A DNA stretch of 64,000 bases, taken from positions 1-64,000 of the forward strand of contig JABLXU010000029.1 in assembly GCA_013177805.1 (NCBI GenBank), in the 5' to 3' direction. The translations under genes were made by a program, and so were the position numbers. Source of the stretch: Candidatus Omnitrophota bacterium (GTDB taxonomy: Bacteria; Hinthialibacterota; Hinthialibacteria; Hinthialibacterales; Hinthialibacteraceae). Positions 38,145 to 47,471 of this stretch are shown in pieces. How positions within the stretch are numbered: position 1 is the stretch's first letter; each line of letters opens with the position of its first letter. The notes under the pieces were generated by a model. The model saw nothing but the letters and a program-made list of their open reading frames with translations. It had not been told where the DNA came from and did no database searches.

Positions 38145-39890
38145 TCAATAGAGAGGCCATCCGTCCAAGCCTGTCCCCAGTTCGATGAAATACATTCGCT
38201 CCACACCCTCCCCATTCCATGGAAAGGTGGACTCATTGCAACTGAACCATTCGAGGGTGCCATTGTCATAGTCAATGGCGAGGACCACGAATCCCACCCT
38301 ATCGCCGGTTTTGGGGGGAAACACGGGTTTGGAGAATCCGTTCATCGCGCTCCAGGGGATTTTTATTTCCACCGCCCAATCGCTGGTGTTGGGGTCGACT
38401 TTTCCCGCGAAGGTGGATTCGCCCATGATATCGACGGCCAGCCAACCGCCGAAGTCATTCTTGGCAACGATATTTCCGTCCGGCCCCTCAGGAGCGATGG
38501 TGGGGATATACATGTTCGCGGTTTGCAGTTCGTCCGGCGTTTCCGCGAACACAAATTGCAACGTGTCGGAGCCGTTCGGATCAGGCCCCACGAAGGAATA
38601 ATGATCATCCACGGCCGAGACGGCGGCGTAGAAAAATTGGTCGTCCCACATGAAATAGTAAGTCGCGTTGAAATCGCTGAGCGGCGTGGCAGCCGCCATG
38701 CCCGCGGTTAACAGGGCGCCATTATGGTTGTACTGCGGAAAATAGGGATCTGGAATTCCCTTGTACGTGTCCGCGTTCATCACCAGGGCCTGCGCGCCCG
38801 CGTATTCGGCGGCGCTTACATTGCCGTCGATAGTGATCGTTTGACCGGGGGCCAGCTTGACCGCGTTGACCGGCCAGCCGGGATTTTCAATGACGGGTTG
38901 CGGGGCCGGTTGGACGTTTACGAAAATGTCATCAAAATAAAACACCTTGCCCGCGGGATTCTTCGAATAAAGTTGGACTTTCAATTCCCGGCGCTGGGCG
39001 GGTTCATAAGCCAGGGCCAATTGGCTTTGGAACTGGAACCATTCATCAAAAACGCTTACCTCGGTCACAGGACTCAGGTTCTCATTGGTCCCATCGAATT
39101 CCCGAATCCGGAACCACAAGGTGGAATTGGCGTCCCAGGAATCCCGGGGGACCTTCACCGCGCCCACCACCGACACGAGTTGGCCCTTTTTCAATGTCAG
39201 GCCATTCGCGATCTCCTGAGACAACGCGTGATACCGGTCACTGCCCAAGCCAGTGACGGCCACACTGCCTAATCCCCCGAACGATTGCTCTTCCGTGACT
39301 TGGAAGGCATCGATCGTTCCTTCGCCTTCCAGCCCCCAAGGTTCCAAGGATCCAAATTCAAACACGTTGTTCTGAATCCACTCATCCACGAAACGGATCC
39401 AGTCAATCTCCACGGTATACTCCTCGGAAAGATTTTGGATAAAATCCAGGCGGATGTTATTGATTTCGCCGAACCAATCACTCGGACTGTCTCCCCCCTT
39501 GGGCTGGCCGAGGAAATCGATGTACACGATGTTCCAGTCCAGCGGATCAGTCAGGTGCATTCCGTAATCGAAGCTCCCATGCGAGCCGGCGGATGGGAAA
39601 AAATACATGGCCGCGCCGGCCGTGCTGGTGATCTCCATGGAAAAGCGGATCCGGAATTCCACGCCCGTGATGATATCCCCGTTGAACGGCCCCGCTGGCC
39701 CGACAACGAACGGATCGGTGGCGCCGGCGTTCACGGTGATCACCAGTTTGCCATCCTGGGCCACATTGCTTTTCAGATGCTGCCCGCTGGTCCACCCCTC
39801 GCGATCCCCCTCCGTGTTGAACTCCCAGGCCCAGGCCGGGGCGCCGGCCAACAACCAACACAATCCCACTGCTCCCAATCGCTTTTTCAT
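38145..39890 (-). CDS. Secreted carbohydrate-binding-like protein (CBM9-type) with WPLY tag
   Basis: 581 residues. A Sec signal ends at A-W-A. Three beta domains follow: about 22-170 (N-terminal jelly-roll-like, G-W-T-S-G), 175-330 (CBM4/9-like, with F-Y-F-D-D-I-F-V-N-V at its end) and 345-575 (CBM9/DOMON-like, I-D-G-N-V, F-Y-A-A-V-S-A-V-D-D, W-A-V-E-I-K-I-P-W). The C-terminus is G-W-P-L-Y. No catalytic domain is visible; it is likely a surface sugar-binding or adhesion protein. It follows the pseudopilin genes after a terminator. Confidence 0.8.
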   Translation of the reverse strand: MKKRLGAVGLCWLLAGAPAWAWEFNTEGDREGWTSGQHLKSNVAQDGKLVITVNAGATDPFVVGPAGPFNGDIITGVEFRIRFSMEITSTAGAAMYFFPSAGSHGSFDYGMHLTDPLDWNIVYIDFLGQPKGGDSPSDWFGEINNIRLDFIQNLSEEYTVEIDWIRFVDEWIQNNVFEFGSLEPWGLEGEGTIDAFQVTEEQSFGGLGSVAVTGLGSDRYHALSQEIANGLTLKKGQLVSVVGAVKVPRDSWDANSTLWFRIREFDGTNENLSPVTEVSVFDEWFQFQSQLALAYEPAQRRELKVQLYSKNPAGKVFYFDDIFVNVQPAPQPVIENPGWPVNAVKLAPGQTITIDGNVSAAEYAGAQALVMNADTYKGIPDPYFPQYNHNGALLTAGMAAATPLSDFNATYYFMWDDQFFYAAVSAVDDHYSFVGPDPNGSDTLQFVFAETPDELQTANMYIPTIAPEGPDGNIVAKNDFGGWLAVDIMGESTFAGKVDPNTSDWAVEIKIPWSAMNGFSKPVFPPKTGDRVGFVVLAIDYDNGTLEWFSCNESTFPWNGEGVERMYFIELGTGLDGWPLY

Positions 39891-39930
39891 GATAAATATC
39901 CCTTTCTTGAGATAAAAATCCCTGGCAATG

Positions 39931-39974
39931 AAAAAACCGGACAGGGGGAACCTTGCGGGATCCTCCCCACCGGT
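39931..39974 (-). terminator. Intrinsic terminator after the pseudopilin array
   Basis: Minus-strand ACCGG (39974-39970) pairs with CCGGT (39940-39936), with inner GGGGA and TTCCCC also pairing, followed by a T-run (39936-39931). It closes the three-gene pseudopilin unit. Confidence 0.65.
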
Positions 39975-39989
39975 TGCCGGGGGATGATT

Positions 39990-40589
39990 TCAGGGAAGCA
40001 CCCGGATCATATCCCCATAACTGCGCAATCCGTTGGTAATGTTGTACACCCCCGGCGCCGTATGAACGCCATCCGGTCCGACGCTGACTACATACCGGCC
40101 GTTGGGATAGATGCTTTGCGCTTTCTGATACTGCTCGGCATCTTGTTTGAACCGCAATGTCAGATCGTCGCTGCTGCCCCGGGCCGGAATTTTATCCAGG
40201 CCCGGCGCCCCCCAAGAACCGCCGCCCCCGATCGAGTAGAGGGGTTCGGGATGCAATTCGAATTTTCCGTAAGCGGACATTTGGAAGGGTAAGGCCTTAT
40301 TGCCCACTTGAAAAATATCATCCGGTATCCGGGCGATATACGAAACCGGCGTGGTCAACGCGTTTTTATACACGTTGTACATGTGCGGCGGATCATGCAG
40401 GGCATAGCAGCCGTAATCCACGTGATACGATTCGAACGCCGTGGCCAACGCCTTGAAATTCGCTTGCACCTGGGCCAACTGTGCCCGGGTTTGGGCGTTC
40501 AAAAAGTTCGGGACCGCGATCGCCGCCAGGATGCCGATGATTGCCACCACGATGAGCAATTCAATGAGGGTAAAACCGCGATTCCGCAT
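39990..40589 (-). CDS. GspG-like type II secretion pseudopilin (1)
   Basis: 199 residues. A short leader M-R-N-R-G precedes the prepilin peptidase site G|F-T-L-I-E-L with Glu at +5 and a hydrophobic helix. The globular part has H-V-D-Y-G-C-Y-A-L-H-D-P, a G-P-D-G block and the end M-I-R-V-L-P. It closely resembles the next two genes. Pseudopilins assemble in the periplasm on the inner membrane to drive type II export or form thin fibres. No gspD/E/F is in the window. Confidence 0.85.
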   Translation of the reverse strand: MRNRGFTLIELLIVVAIIGILAAIAVPNFLNAQTRAQLAQVQANFKALATAFESYHVDYGCYALHDPPHMYNVYKNALTTPVSYIARIPDDIFQVGNKALPFQMSAYGKFELHPEPLYSIGGGGSWGAPGLDKIPARGSSDDLTLRFKQDAEQYQKAQSIYPNGRYVVSVGPDGVHTAPGVYNITNGLRSYGDMIRVLP

Positions 40590-40656
40590 GCTAGTTCTCC
40601 CAGTTGGATTCTTCTTGCGGTTTTCTCAACCCCCCGGCCGGCTTTGAGTTTCTAAA

Positions 40657-41259
40657 TCAGGGAAGCACCCGGATCATATCGCCCGAACTGCGTAAGCCGT
40701 TGGAGATGTTGTACACGCCGGGATAATTGTGGATCCCATCCGGCCCCACGCTGACTACATACCGCCCATGGGGCCACAAACTTTGGGCTTTTTGGTATTG
40801 CTCTTCATCTTGCCGGAAGCGCAGGGTCAGGTCGTCGCTGCTGCCCCGGGCCGGAATTTTATCCAATCCCGGCGCCCCCCAAGCGCCGCCGCCGCCGATT
40901 GAGTAGAACGGCTCCGGATGCAGTTCGAATTTTCCATACGCGGATAAATTCGTGGTCTGCGCCAACTTGGCGGTTTGAAAAATATCGACTGGAATCCGGG
41001 CGATATACGCAACCGGCGTGGTCAAGGCGTTTTTGTACACGTTGTAGTTATGCGGCGGATCATGCAGGGCATAGCAGCCGTAATCCACATGATACGATTC
41101 AAACGCCGTGGCCAGGGCCTTAAAATTCGATTGCACCTGCGCCAGCTGCGCCCGGGTTTGGGCGTTCAAAAAGTTCGGGACCGCGATCGCCGCCAAAATG
41201 CCGATGATCGCGACAACGATCAACAATTCGATAAGCGTAAAACCTTTCGTCTCCATCAT
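40657..41259 (-). CDS. GspG-like type II secretion pseudopilin (2)
   Basis: 200 residues, the middle paralogue. The leader M-M-E-T-K-G precedes F-T-L-I-E-L. GGAGG six nt before 41259 sets the start. The body is nearly identical to copy 1 (F-E-S-Y-H-V-D-Y-G-C-Y) and the end is D-M-I-R-V-L-P. Recent duplication is likely; different tips could recognise different cargo, which is inference. Confidence 0.85.
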   Translation of the reverse strand: MMETKGFTLIELLIVVAIIGILAAIAVPNFLNAQTRAQLAQVQSNFKALATAFESYHVDYGCYALHDPPHNYNVYKNALTTPVAYIARIPVDIFQTAKLAQTTNLSAYGKFELHPEPFYSIGGGGAWGAPGLDKIPARGSSDDLTLRFRQDEEQYQKAQSLWPHGRYVVSVGPDGIHNYPGVYNISNGLRSSGDMIRVLP

Positions 41260-41325
41260 CTTCTTCCTCCAAGAAACCATCGACTCGAAGAGGAATCAGA
41301 TCCTTTCGGTTCGCCCGGATCATCC

Positions 41326-41922
41326 TCAGGGAAGCACCCGGATCATATCGCCGTAACTGCGTAATCCATTGGTGATATTGTATACACCCGGATACGTATG
41401 CAGGCCATCCGGGCCGACACTGACCACATACCGCCCATTGGGCCACAAACTTTGGGCTTTGTCGTATTGTTCCTTATCCTGGATGAATCGCAACGTCAGA
41501 TCGTTCCCGCTCCCCCGGGGCGGAATGTCGTCCAATCCCCGGGCGCCATAAGCGCCGCTGCCCGTCGTGTAGAATGGTTCCGGATGCAGTTCCCTAGGCG
41601 CCCAGTTAGCCAACGAGGTGGTCCCCGCCAGTTTGGCGGTTTGGAAAATATCCACGGGAATCCGGGCGATGTAGGCTACCGGCGTGGTCAGACCATTCAA
41701 CCAAACATTGTAATTGTGGACAGGATCATGCAGGGCATAACAACCGTAATCCGTATGGTACATTTCAAACGCCGTGGCCAGGGCCTTAAAATTCGTGTGC
41801 ACCTGCGCCAGCTGCGCCCGGGTCTGGGCGTTCAAAAAGTTCGGCACCGCAATCGCCGCCAAAATGCCGATAATCGCGACGACGATCAACAATTCGATTA
41901 GTGTAAAACCTTCTCTCCGCAT
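41326..41922 (-). CDS. GspG-like type II secretion pseudopilin (3)
   Basis: 198 residues, the first gene of the array. The leader M-R-R-E-G precedes F-T-L-I-E-L; the body has F-E-M-Y-H-T-D-Y-G-C-Y and ends D-M-I-R-V-L-P. It diverges most from the other two in the central segment (L-A-N-W-A-P-R-E-L). GGAGGAGAGG precedes the ATG. A strong promoter lies about 70 bp upstream. Confidence 0.85.
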   Translation of the reverse strand: MRREGFTLIELLIVVAIIGILAAIAVPNFLNAQTRAQLAQVHTNFKALATAFEMYHTDYGCYALHDPVHNYNVWLNGLTTPVAYIARIPVDIFQTAKLAGTTSLANWAPRELHPEPFYTTGSGAYGARGLDDIPPRGSGNDLTLRFIQDKEQYDKAQSLWPNGRYVVSVGPDGLHTYPGVYNITNGLRSYGDMIRVLP

Positions 41923-41991
41923 CAGCTTCCTCTCCTCCAGGCATTCGGTCTTTTTATGAGCAACCGAATAATTATTTCAAAATCCAATGGG

Positions 41992-42021
41992 ATGCTACAT
42001 CCTTCAATTATCTTTTGTCAA
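41992..42021 (-). promoter_or_regulatory. Promoter of the pseudopilin array
   Basis: Minus-strand -35 TTGACA (42021-42016, perfect), 18-bp spacer, -10 TAGCAT (41997-41992). Transcription would begin near 41985, about 60 nt before the first pseudopilin ATG. Confidence 0.65.
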
Positions 42022-42033
42022 TCACAGGAACAT

Positions 42034-42053
42034 GAAATACCGCCCGGTATTTC
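42034..42053. promoter_or_regulatory. Perfect palindrome, candidate operator
   Basis: GAAATACC (42034-42041), GCCC spacer, GGTATTTC (42046-42053). It lies 12 bp upstream of the pseudopilin -35 box and in the divergent region shared with the gene at 42278, a typical activator or dual operator position. The rest of 41923-42277 is AT-rich and shows no gene. Confidence 0.55.
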
Positions 42054-42277
42054 CACTATTGCCTGTTTCCGTCTTGCCATTTTAACCGGATTTTTGATCC
42101 GCGTTTTTCAGGGATCATTTTTTTACATTTATTTACAACTTACAATCTTCTGATTCCGCGCGCCGCGACAGGCACCTATCGGGCTGCACACCATCCCCCT
42201 TCCCCCCACCCTCCTGGAAAATACTTCAAAAAATGTTGAAAATCGATCCATTCATGCTATCCCACGAGGTATCGATC

Positions 42278-43798
42278 ATGAAAAAATCAGCCCCCCGCTT
42301 CCTTCCCCTGCTCGCCCTGATGATTTTGTCTGCTACCGCTTGGAGCGCGGAACCGTTGAACGTGTGCCTGGTGTCAGGTTCGGCGGAATACGACTCGGAC
42401 ACGTGCCTGACCTTGTTCAAACAACATCTGGAAAGCCGCTATCACGCGAAATGCACGCTGCTCAAGGCGCAGGGATTTCATGCCCTGCCCGGCTTGGAGG
42501 CCCTGGATACCTGCGATGTGGCCTTGTTCTACACCCGGCGGCTGGTGATCGATGGTGAGCCATTGGAGCGGATCAAGAAGTACTGCGAATCCGGAAAGCC
42601 CATCGTGGCCGTCCGCACCGCCAGCCACGGATTCCAAAACTGGCTGGCCTTCGACAAGGAGATCTTGGGAGGCCACTACACTGGCCATTTTGGGAATGAA
42701 TTCACCCAAAGCGCCCGCGTGACGCCCGAAGGCAAAAATCACCCCATCATGGAGGGCGTGGTCCCTTTCCGTTCGGTGTACAGCCTCTACCGCACCGCGC
42801 CGGTGGCGGACGACGTGACGGTACTGATGACCTCCTCCATCCCCACAGAAAAGCAAGAACAACCAGCGGCCTGGGTACGAATGAACCGGGGCGGACGCGT
42901 GTTTTACACCTCGCTCGGAGGCCTGCAGGATTTCCACAACGCCACGTACCTGCGTTTGCTGAGCCACGCTTTGTTCTGGGCCGCCAACCGTCCGGTGGAA
43001 GCCAAGCCGCTGCCCGAAATCACGGAACGGCCTCACGCTTCAGGCGAATTCACCCTCCGGCTCCGCACCCAGGTGAAACCGTACAAGGGATTGGATCACT
43101 GGCAGGAAACGTACTTCGAACAAACCTTTCGCATTTCGGAAACCGCCATCTTGATCTGCGACATGTGGAACCGGCATTGGTGCGCCGGCGCGGCGGCCCG
43201 CTGCGAGGCGCTCGCGGTCCGGTTGAATCCAGTGCTGAAATACGCGCGGGAAAAGGGGATTCTCATCATCCACTCTCCTTCGGATACTATGGAAGCCTAT
43301 GCCGATTGGCCTCAACGCCGCCGGATTCAACTGGTTCCACGGATTGAAATTCCCGCCTTGGTGGATGTCGAGGAGCCACCGCTGCCCATCGACGATTCAA
43401 ACGGAGGTTGCGACACGGACAATCCCATCCAATACGAAGCGTGGTCCAGCCAAAGCCCGCTCATCGAGATCGGCGGATTCGATGTCATTTCGGACAACGG
43501 GGACGAGATCTACGCGTACTTAAAACAGCAGGGGATCAAGAACATCCTCTATACCGGGGTGCATACCAACATGTGCGTCCTGGGCCGCAGTTTCGCTATC
43601 CGGCGGATGACCCGGCTGGGTTTTCAATGCGTGTTGCTGCGGGATCTGACCGACGCCATGTACGATCCCCAGGACAAACCCTTCGTCAGCCATGACCTGG
43701 GCACGCAACGGGTGGTGCAGCACATCGAAAAATACTGGTGCCCCTCGGCCCTCAGCAGCGATCTGATGGAAGGCTTGTTATACAGCCGGGAAGAATGA
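42278..43798 (+). CDS. Secreted ThuA-like / isochorismatase-like fusion protein
   Basis: 506 residues. The Sec signal (M-K-K-S-A-P-R-F-L to A-W-S-A) and GAGGT before 42278 fix the start. The N-terminal half is a ThuA-like amidotransferase-fold domain (G-K-P-I-V-A-V-R-T-A-S-H, E-I-L-G-G-H-Y). The C-terminal half is an isochorismatase-like cysteine hydrolase with Asp295 (I-C-D-M-W-N) and Cys433 (H-T-N-M-C-V-L-G-R). It is periplasmic by inference, and its substrate is unknown. The end (S-R-E-E) lacks the W-x-x-Y tag. Confidence 0.85.
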   Translation: MKKSAPRFLPLLALMILSATAWSAEPLNVCLVSGSAEYDSDTCLTLFKQHLESRYHAKCTLLKAQGFHALPGLEALDTCDVALFYTRRLVIDGEPLERIKKYCESGKPIVAVRTASHGFQNWLAFDKEILGGHYTGHFGNEFTQSARVTPEGKNHPIMEGVVPFRSVYSLYRTAPVADDVTVLMTSSIPTEKQEQPAAWVRMNRGGRVFYTSLGGLQDFHNATYLRLLSHALFWAANRPVEAKPLPEITERPHASGEFTLRLRTQVKPYKGLDHWQETYFEQTFRISETAILICDMWNRHWCAGAAARCEALAVRLNPVLKYAREKGILIIHSPSDTMEAYADWPQRRRIQLVPRIEIPALVDVEEPPLPIDDSNGGCDTDNPIQYEAWSSQSPLIEIGGFDVISDNGDEIYAYLKQQGIKNILYTGVHTNMCVLGRSFAIRRMTRLGFQCVLLRDLTDAMYDPQDKPFVSHDLGTQRVVQHIEKYWCPSALSSDLMEGLLYSREE

Positions 43799-43811
43799 CG
43801 GGTTCCCGGCC

Positions 43812-44846
43812 TCACAAGGTCTTGGCGATGCGTTGAATGAACTTTTCCGGATGAAGCGGTTTCAACAAGTACCCGTCCACCCGCAATTGCATGGCTTCCA
43901 TCACCGTTTCCTGCTCCGAATCCGAAGTGAACATGAGAATCGGGATCGAGGCGGTCAAGGGATCCTCCCGTAAGATCCGCACCGCTTCGATGCCGCTCAG
44001 GCCCGGCAGGTAATGGTCCATCAGGATCAGGTCCGGCTGTTTTTCCCGCGCCAGGACAATCCCCTCCTCGGCGGTGGAGGCCACAACGGGTTGCAAGTAT
44101 TGCTGCGTCAGGCATGTGGCGATCAACAACTGCGTGGTTTCTTCATCCTCGACGGCCAAAATCCTAAGGGGATTGCTCTGAAAGAAATCCATCGCTTCCC
44201 CTTCCTGATTCACATGGCAAACAAACCGGGTGTTGGGATACGAACCGAGAAAATGCGTCCCTAAACTCAACGAGTTGATAATGGCCACCTTGCGTTTCCG
44301 TTGGCTTAAATACTCAATCAAATCCCCCATGATGGCGCTGGTCAGGTTGGGCAGCCGGGTGATCTGCGTCAAATCCACCACCAGCAGAAGCGCGGACTGG
44401 GCCTTGTCCTTGATGAGGTCGTGAAACTTCACGAATTCCGCGATCTGCGGCTCGCCTTGCGCGGTGAAAGTCACGTACCCCGGCGAGGTTTTCATTTCAA
44501 ACCGGAAGGGAAGCTTTTGCACAGGTCCCCGGAGCTGGATGGGATGAGAATCGAGCCGGATGATGATCCGCTTCTTCTCATCCACCCGAATGACCACCCC
44601 TTCGAACCGTTGCGGGTGATTCTTGATTTCGGTGGGCGAGGGCAATTTCCCCAACGCGGAAAGGGGAACGGGGCAGGCGGTTACATGTTCGAACAGGTGC
44701 AAATCCCCAAACACTGTAAGTTGGGCATCCGCTTCCGTTAATTTTTGCATTACGGAAGAGATGACCGATGATTCATCCTGCGAAAGAATCGCCCACTGCC
44801 GGGGAGTGTTGTCGACATTATTTTTACGGGTGACGTTCATGTTCAA
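43812..44846 (-). CDS. STAS-like plus receiver domain regulator
   Basis: 344 residues. A central STAS-like segment (about 120-215, L-L-V-V-D-L-T-Q-I, A-I-M-G-D-L-I-E-Y-L, V-A-I-I-N-S) precedes a C-terminal receiver domain (about 227-344) with acids E233/D234/E235, Asp277 (L-M-D-H-Y-L-P-G), Thr307 and Lys329, all intact. N-terminal residues 1-110 are not recognised. It has no output DNA-binding domain, so it probably acts by protein contacts, for example in partner switching. Confidence 0.75.
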   Translation of the reverse strand: MNMNVTRKNNVDNTPRQWAILSQDESSVISSVMQKLTEADAQLTVFGDLHLFEHVTACPVPLSALGKLPSPTEIKNHPQRFEGVVIRVDEKKRIIIRLDSHPIQLRGPVQKLPFRFEMKTSPGYVTFTAQGEPQIAEFVKFHDLIKDKAQSALLLVVDLTQITRLPNLTSAIMGDLIEYLSQRKRKVAIINSLSLGTHFLGSYPNTRFVCHVNQEGEAMDFFQSNPLRILAVEDEETTQLLIATCLTQQYLQPVVASTAEEGIVLAREKQPDLILMDHYLPGLSGIEAVRILREDPLTASIPILMFTSDSEQETVMEAMQLRVDGYLLKPLHPEKFIQRIAKTL

Positions 44847-44974
44847 TCGGACAAAAGCAAAATCATCTCATCGAAACATTGGACTACGATTCCGCCCTTC
44901 CAGGTCCATTGTACTTGCATGGTCCCGGATTCATCAATCTGCCGTATTGTCTTATCGGCTTAGCAGCCTAATTC

Positions 44975-46081
44975 CTAATCGAATTCCAAGGGAGCGCACG
45001 GGAGGTTGAGGGCCTCGGCGACGGCCGGTTCTGTCAGTTGACCCTGGTACGTATTGACACCCAGGGCCAGGGAAGGATCCCGCCTCACGGCTTCGGCAAA
45101 TCCCAAATCCGCCAATTGGCGGATGTATGGAAAGGTAGCGTTGGTGAGAGCGAAGGTCGAGGTATGGGCCACGGCGCCGGGCATATTGGTCACCCCGTAA
45201 TGAACGATGCCATCCACCACGAAGGTTGGATTGGAATGAGTCGTGGGGCGGCTGGTTTCGACACAGCCTCCCTGATCGATGGAGACATCGACAATGACGG
45301 ATCCTTTTTCCATGAGGCCCAACATGCCGCGGGTGACCAGTTTGGGCGTGCGGGCGCCCGGAATCAAAACCGTGCCGATCAGCAGATCGGTGCCGGGAAG
45401 GATTTCCTCCAGGGCGGTGGGCGAGTAAATCAATGTCGTGGCGTTGTGGAGGATATCGTCGAGAAAGCGCAATCGGGTCAACGACATGTCCATGACGCAC
45501 ACTTGCGCGCCCAGGCCCAAGGCCAGTTTGGCGGCGTTGAGGCCGGCCGTGCCGCCGCCCAGAATGGTCACCCGGCCCGGCCGGACTCCCGGCACCCCGC
45601 TGAGCAACACGCCCTTGCCTCCCCGCGGGCTTTCCAGGTAATAGATCCCATGGTAAATGGCCATGCGGCCCGCCACCTCGCTCATGGGCGTCAACAAAGG
45701 CAGCGAGCCATCGGCGGCCTGGACGGTCTCATAACCAATGGCCGTCACGCGCCGGTTCAAGAGTTCGCGGGTCACCCCGGGTTCGGCGGCGAGATGCAAA
45801 TAGGTGAAAAGAATCAATCCGGGACGCAAAAAAGGGAATTCTTCCGGCTGAGGCTCTTTGACTTTCACCACCAATTCGGCTGTGGCGTAAATTTCTCCGG
45901 GCGACGGAGTGAGGACCGCTCCCGCTTTACGGTAGTCTTCGTCCTGGAGGGCGGAGCCCTGCCCCGCGCCCGTTTGCACCAACACGGTATGCCCGGCTTC
46001 CACCAATTGCCGCGCGCCGGCCGGAGTCAATCCCACCCGGTATTCATGATCTTTGATTTCCTTGGGTACGCCGATAATCAT
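44975..46081 (-). CDS. ald: Alanine dehydrogenase
   Basis: 368 residues. NAD-dependent oxidation of L-alanine to pyruvate and ammonia. Seen: G-V-P-K-E-I-K-D-H-E-Y-R at the N-terminus, catalytic Lys75 in K-V-K-E-P, His96 in Y-L-H-L-A, and G-G-G-T-A-G for NAD. Starting at the ATG 46081 gives the canonical catalytic numbering; a GTG one codon upstream also exists. Cytoplasmic, with no operon partner. Confidence 0.95.
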   Translation of the reverse strand: MIIGVPKEIKDHEYRVGLTPAGARQLVEAGHTVLVQTGAGQGSALQDEDYRKAGAVLTPSPGEIYATAELVVKVKEPQPEEFPFLRPGLILFTYLHLAAEPGVTRELLNRRVTAIGYETVQAADGSLPLLTPMSEVAGRMAIYHGIYYLESPRGGKGVLLSGVPGVRPGRVTILGGGTAGLNAAKLALGLGAQVCVMDMSLTRLRFLDDILHNATTLIYSPTALEEILPGTDLLIGTVLIPGARTPKLVTRGMLGLMEKGSVIVDVSIDQGGCVETSRPTTHSNPTFVVDGIVHYGVTNMPGAVAHTSTFALTNATFPYIRQLADLGFAEAVRRDPSLALGVNTYQGQLTEPAVAEALNLPCAPLEFD

Positions 46082-46136
46082 CACGGAACATTCTTTCTAT
46101 AATCAGGTTGCATCCTTCCAAAGTGGAACCACCGGA

Positions 46137-47168
46137 TCAAACCGCCAGGGTGGCTTTCATCACGCTTTCGCGCTTGTGGGCCACGAGTTCAAAGGCTTGG
46201 GCGATTTTTGCCAGGGGAAAGAGGTGGGTCATCAAGGGATTGAGGTTGATTTCGCCCGCGGCCACCAGTTGGATGGCCCGGGGGTAATTGCCCGGAAGCG
46301 AACGGCGCACGAAAAGCACATCCAGTTCCTTTCGCCGCGCGTTGGTGAAGTCGATCGGATGTTCACCCGCCGGGTAAATGCCAAACACGGCCACCCGCCC
46401 GCCGGGGCGGGTTAAGTCAAACGCCATCTGAAACGATTCCGGCATGCCCGCCGCTTCGAAGACCAATTCGGGGCCGCAATCCGTGGCATCCCGCAGATGC
46501 TTTCGGATGAATTCCACCTGGCCGGGATCGTAGACCGGCACGCCCAGGTTGGCCTCGACAATAGCCCGGCGTTCGGGTACCGGCTCGGTGATCAAGACGA
46601 GGTTCGCCCCCTGCTGAAGCAACACCAGCGCGGTGAGATACCCGACCGGCCCCGCCCCCAGCACGGCGCAGGTTTTGCCCTGCACGCCGGCAACCAGATC
46701 CACGCCATGCAAGGCCACGGAGAGCGTTTCGAGAAGCGGCCCGGCCGCATCGGGGATCTCCTCCGGCAACGGATAAACATTCTCCGGGGGGATGGCCACG
46801 TATTCGGCAAACGCTCCGGGATACGGGGGAAATCCCGTGAAGCGGATATCCGGGCAGATATTGAACCGCCCCTCCCGGCAAAACGAACACCGGCCGCATG
46901 GAACCGCGGGGTCGACGGCAACCCGAGTCCCTGCCGCCAGGGGCGAATTTTCCGAAGGGATCTCGATCACCCCGCTGAATTCATGCCCCATGATAAAAGG
47001 CTCGCGGAGCACCACTTCGCCGATGCGGCCCGATTCATAGAAATGAATATCCGAGCCACAGATACCCGCGTGTTTAACCCGAATCAACATTTCGTTGCCG
47101 CGGGGCTCGGGGTGGGGATGGTCTTGCACCACAAAGGTATGAGGAGCGATCAGCAACGCAGCCTGCAT
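46137..47168 (-). CDS. Zinc-dependent medium-chain alcohol/polyol dehydrogenase
   Basis: 343 residues. Catalytic zinc ligands Cys37, His62 and Glu63 (G-H-E) and structural zinc Cys91, Cys94, Cys97, Cys105 are all present. A Rossmann motif G-A-G-P-V-G binds NAD. The pattern fits sorbitol/xylitol/threonine dehydrogenase relatives. AGGAG seven nt before 47168 sets the start. Substrate undetermined; neighbouring sugar genes favour a polyol. Confidence 0.9.
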   Translation of the reverse strand: MQAALLIAPHTFVVQDHPHPEPRGNEMLIRVKHAGICGSDIHFYESGRIGEVVLREPFIMGHEFSGVIEIPSENSPLAAGTRVAVDPAVPCGRCSFCREGRFNICPDIRFTGFPPYPGAFAEYVAIPPENVYPLPEEIPDAAGPLLETLSVALHGVDLVAGVQGKTCAVLGAGPVGYLTALVLLQQGANLVLITEPVPERRAIVEANLGVPVYDPGQVEFIRKHLRDATDCGPELVFEAAGMPESFQMAFDLTRPGGRVAVFGIYPAGEHPIDFTNARRKELDVLFVRRSLPGNYPRAIQLVAAGEINLNPLMTHLFPLAKIAQAFELVAHKRESVMKATLAV

Positions 47169-47471
47169 AAAAGACTCCTGTTCACGGTTATTCCTGTTCA
47201 CGGTTGTTCAACGAAGCGGGCCCATCTGCGGTTCATTATAACGGGAGTTGGCTAGTTGACATCCCGCAGACAGGACATTCCGGTGTTTTTTCACCCACAT
47301 TGCTCCTTTCTCGCTCGGAAGCCGGGCCGGCGCACCGCGCACAAAGCAGCAAGCGAGATTCCCGGGGAATTTGGAATTACGCCGGCCGGCCCCGTATAAT
47401 GAACAATACCGGATCGAATCCCCCCGCCAGATGGCCGGTCTGCGGGGAAAGGGGAAAGCGGGAAACCAACC

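Noticed and set aside
45038..46102. 354-codon open frame antisense to ald
   Set aside because: The alanine dehydrogenase motifs on the minus strand are unambiguous.
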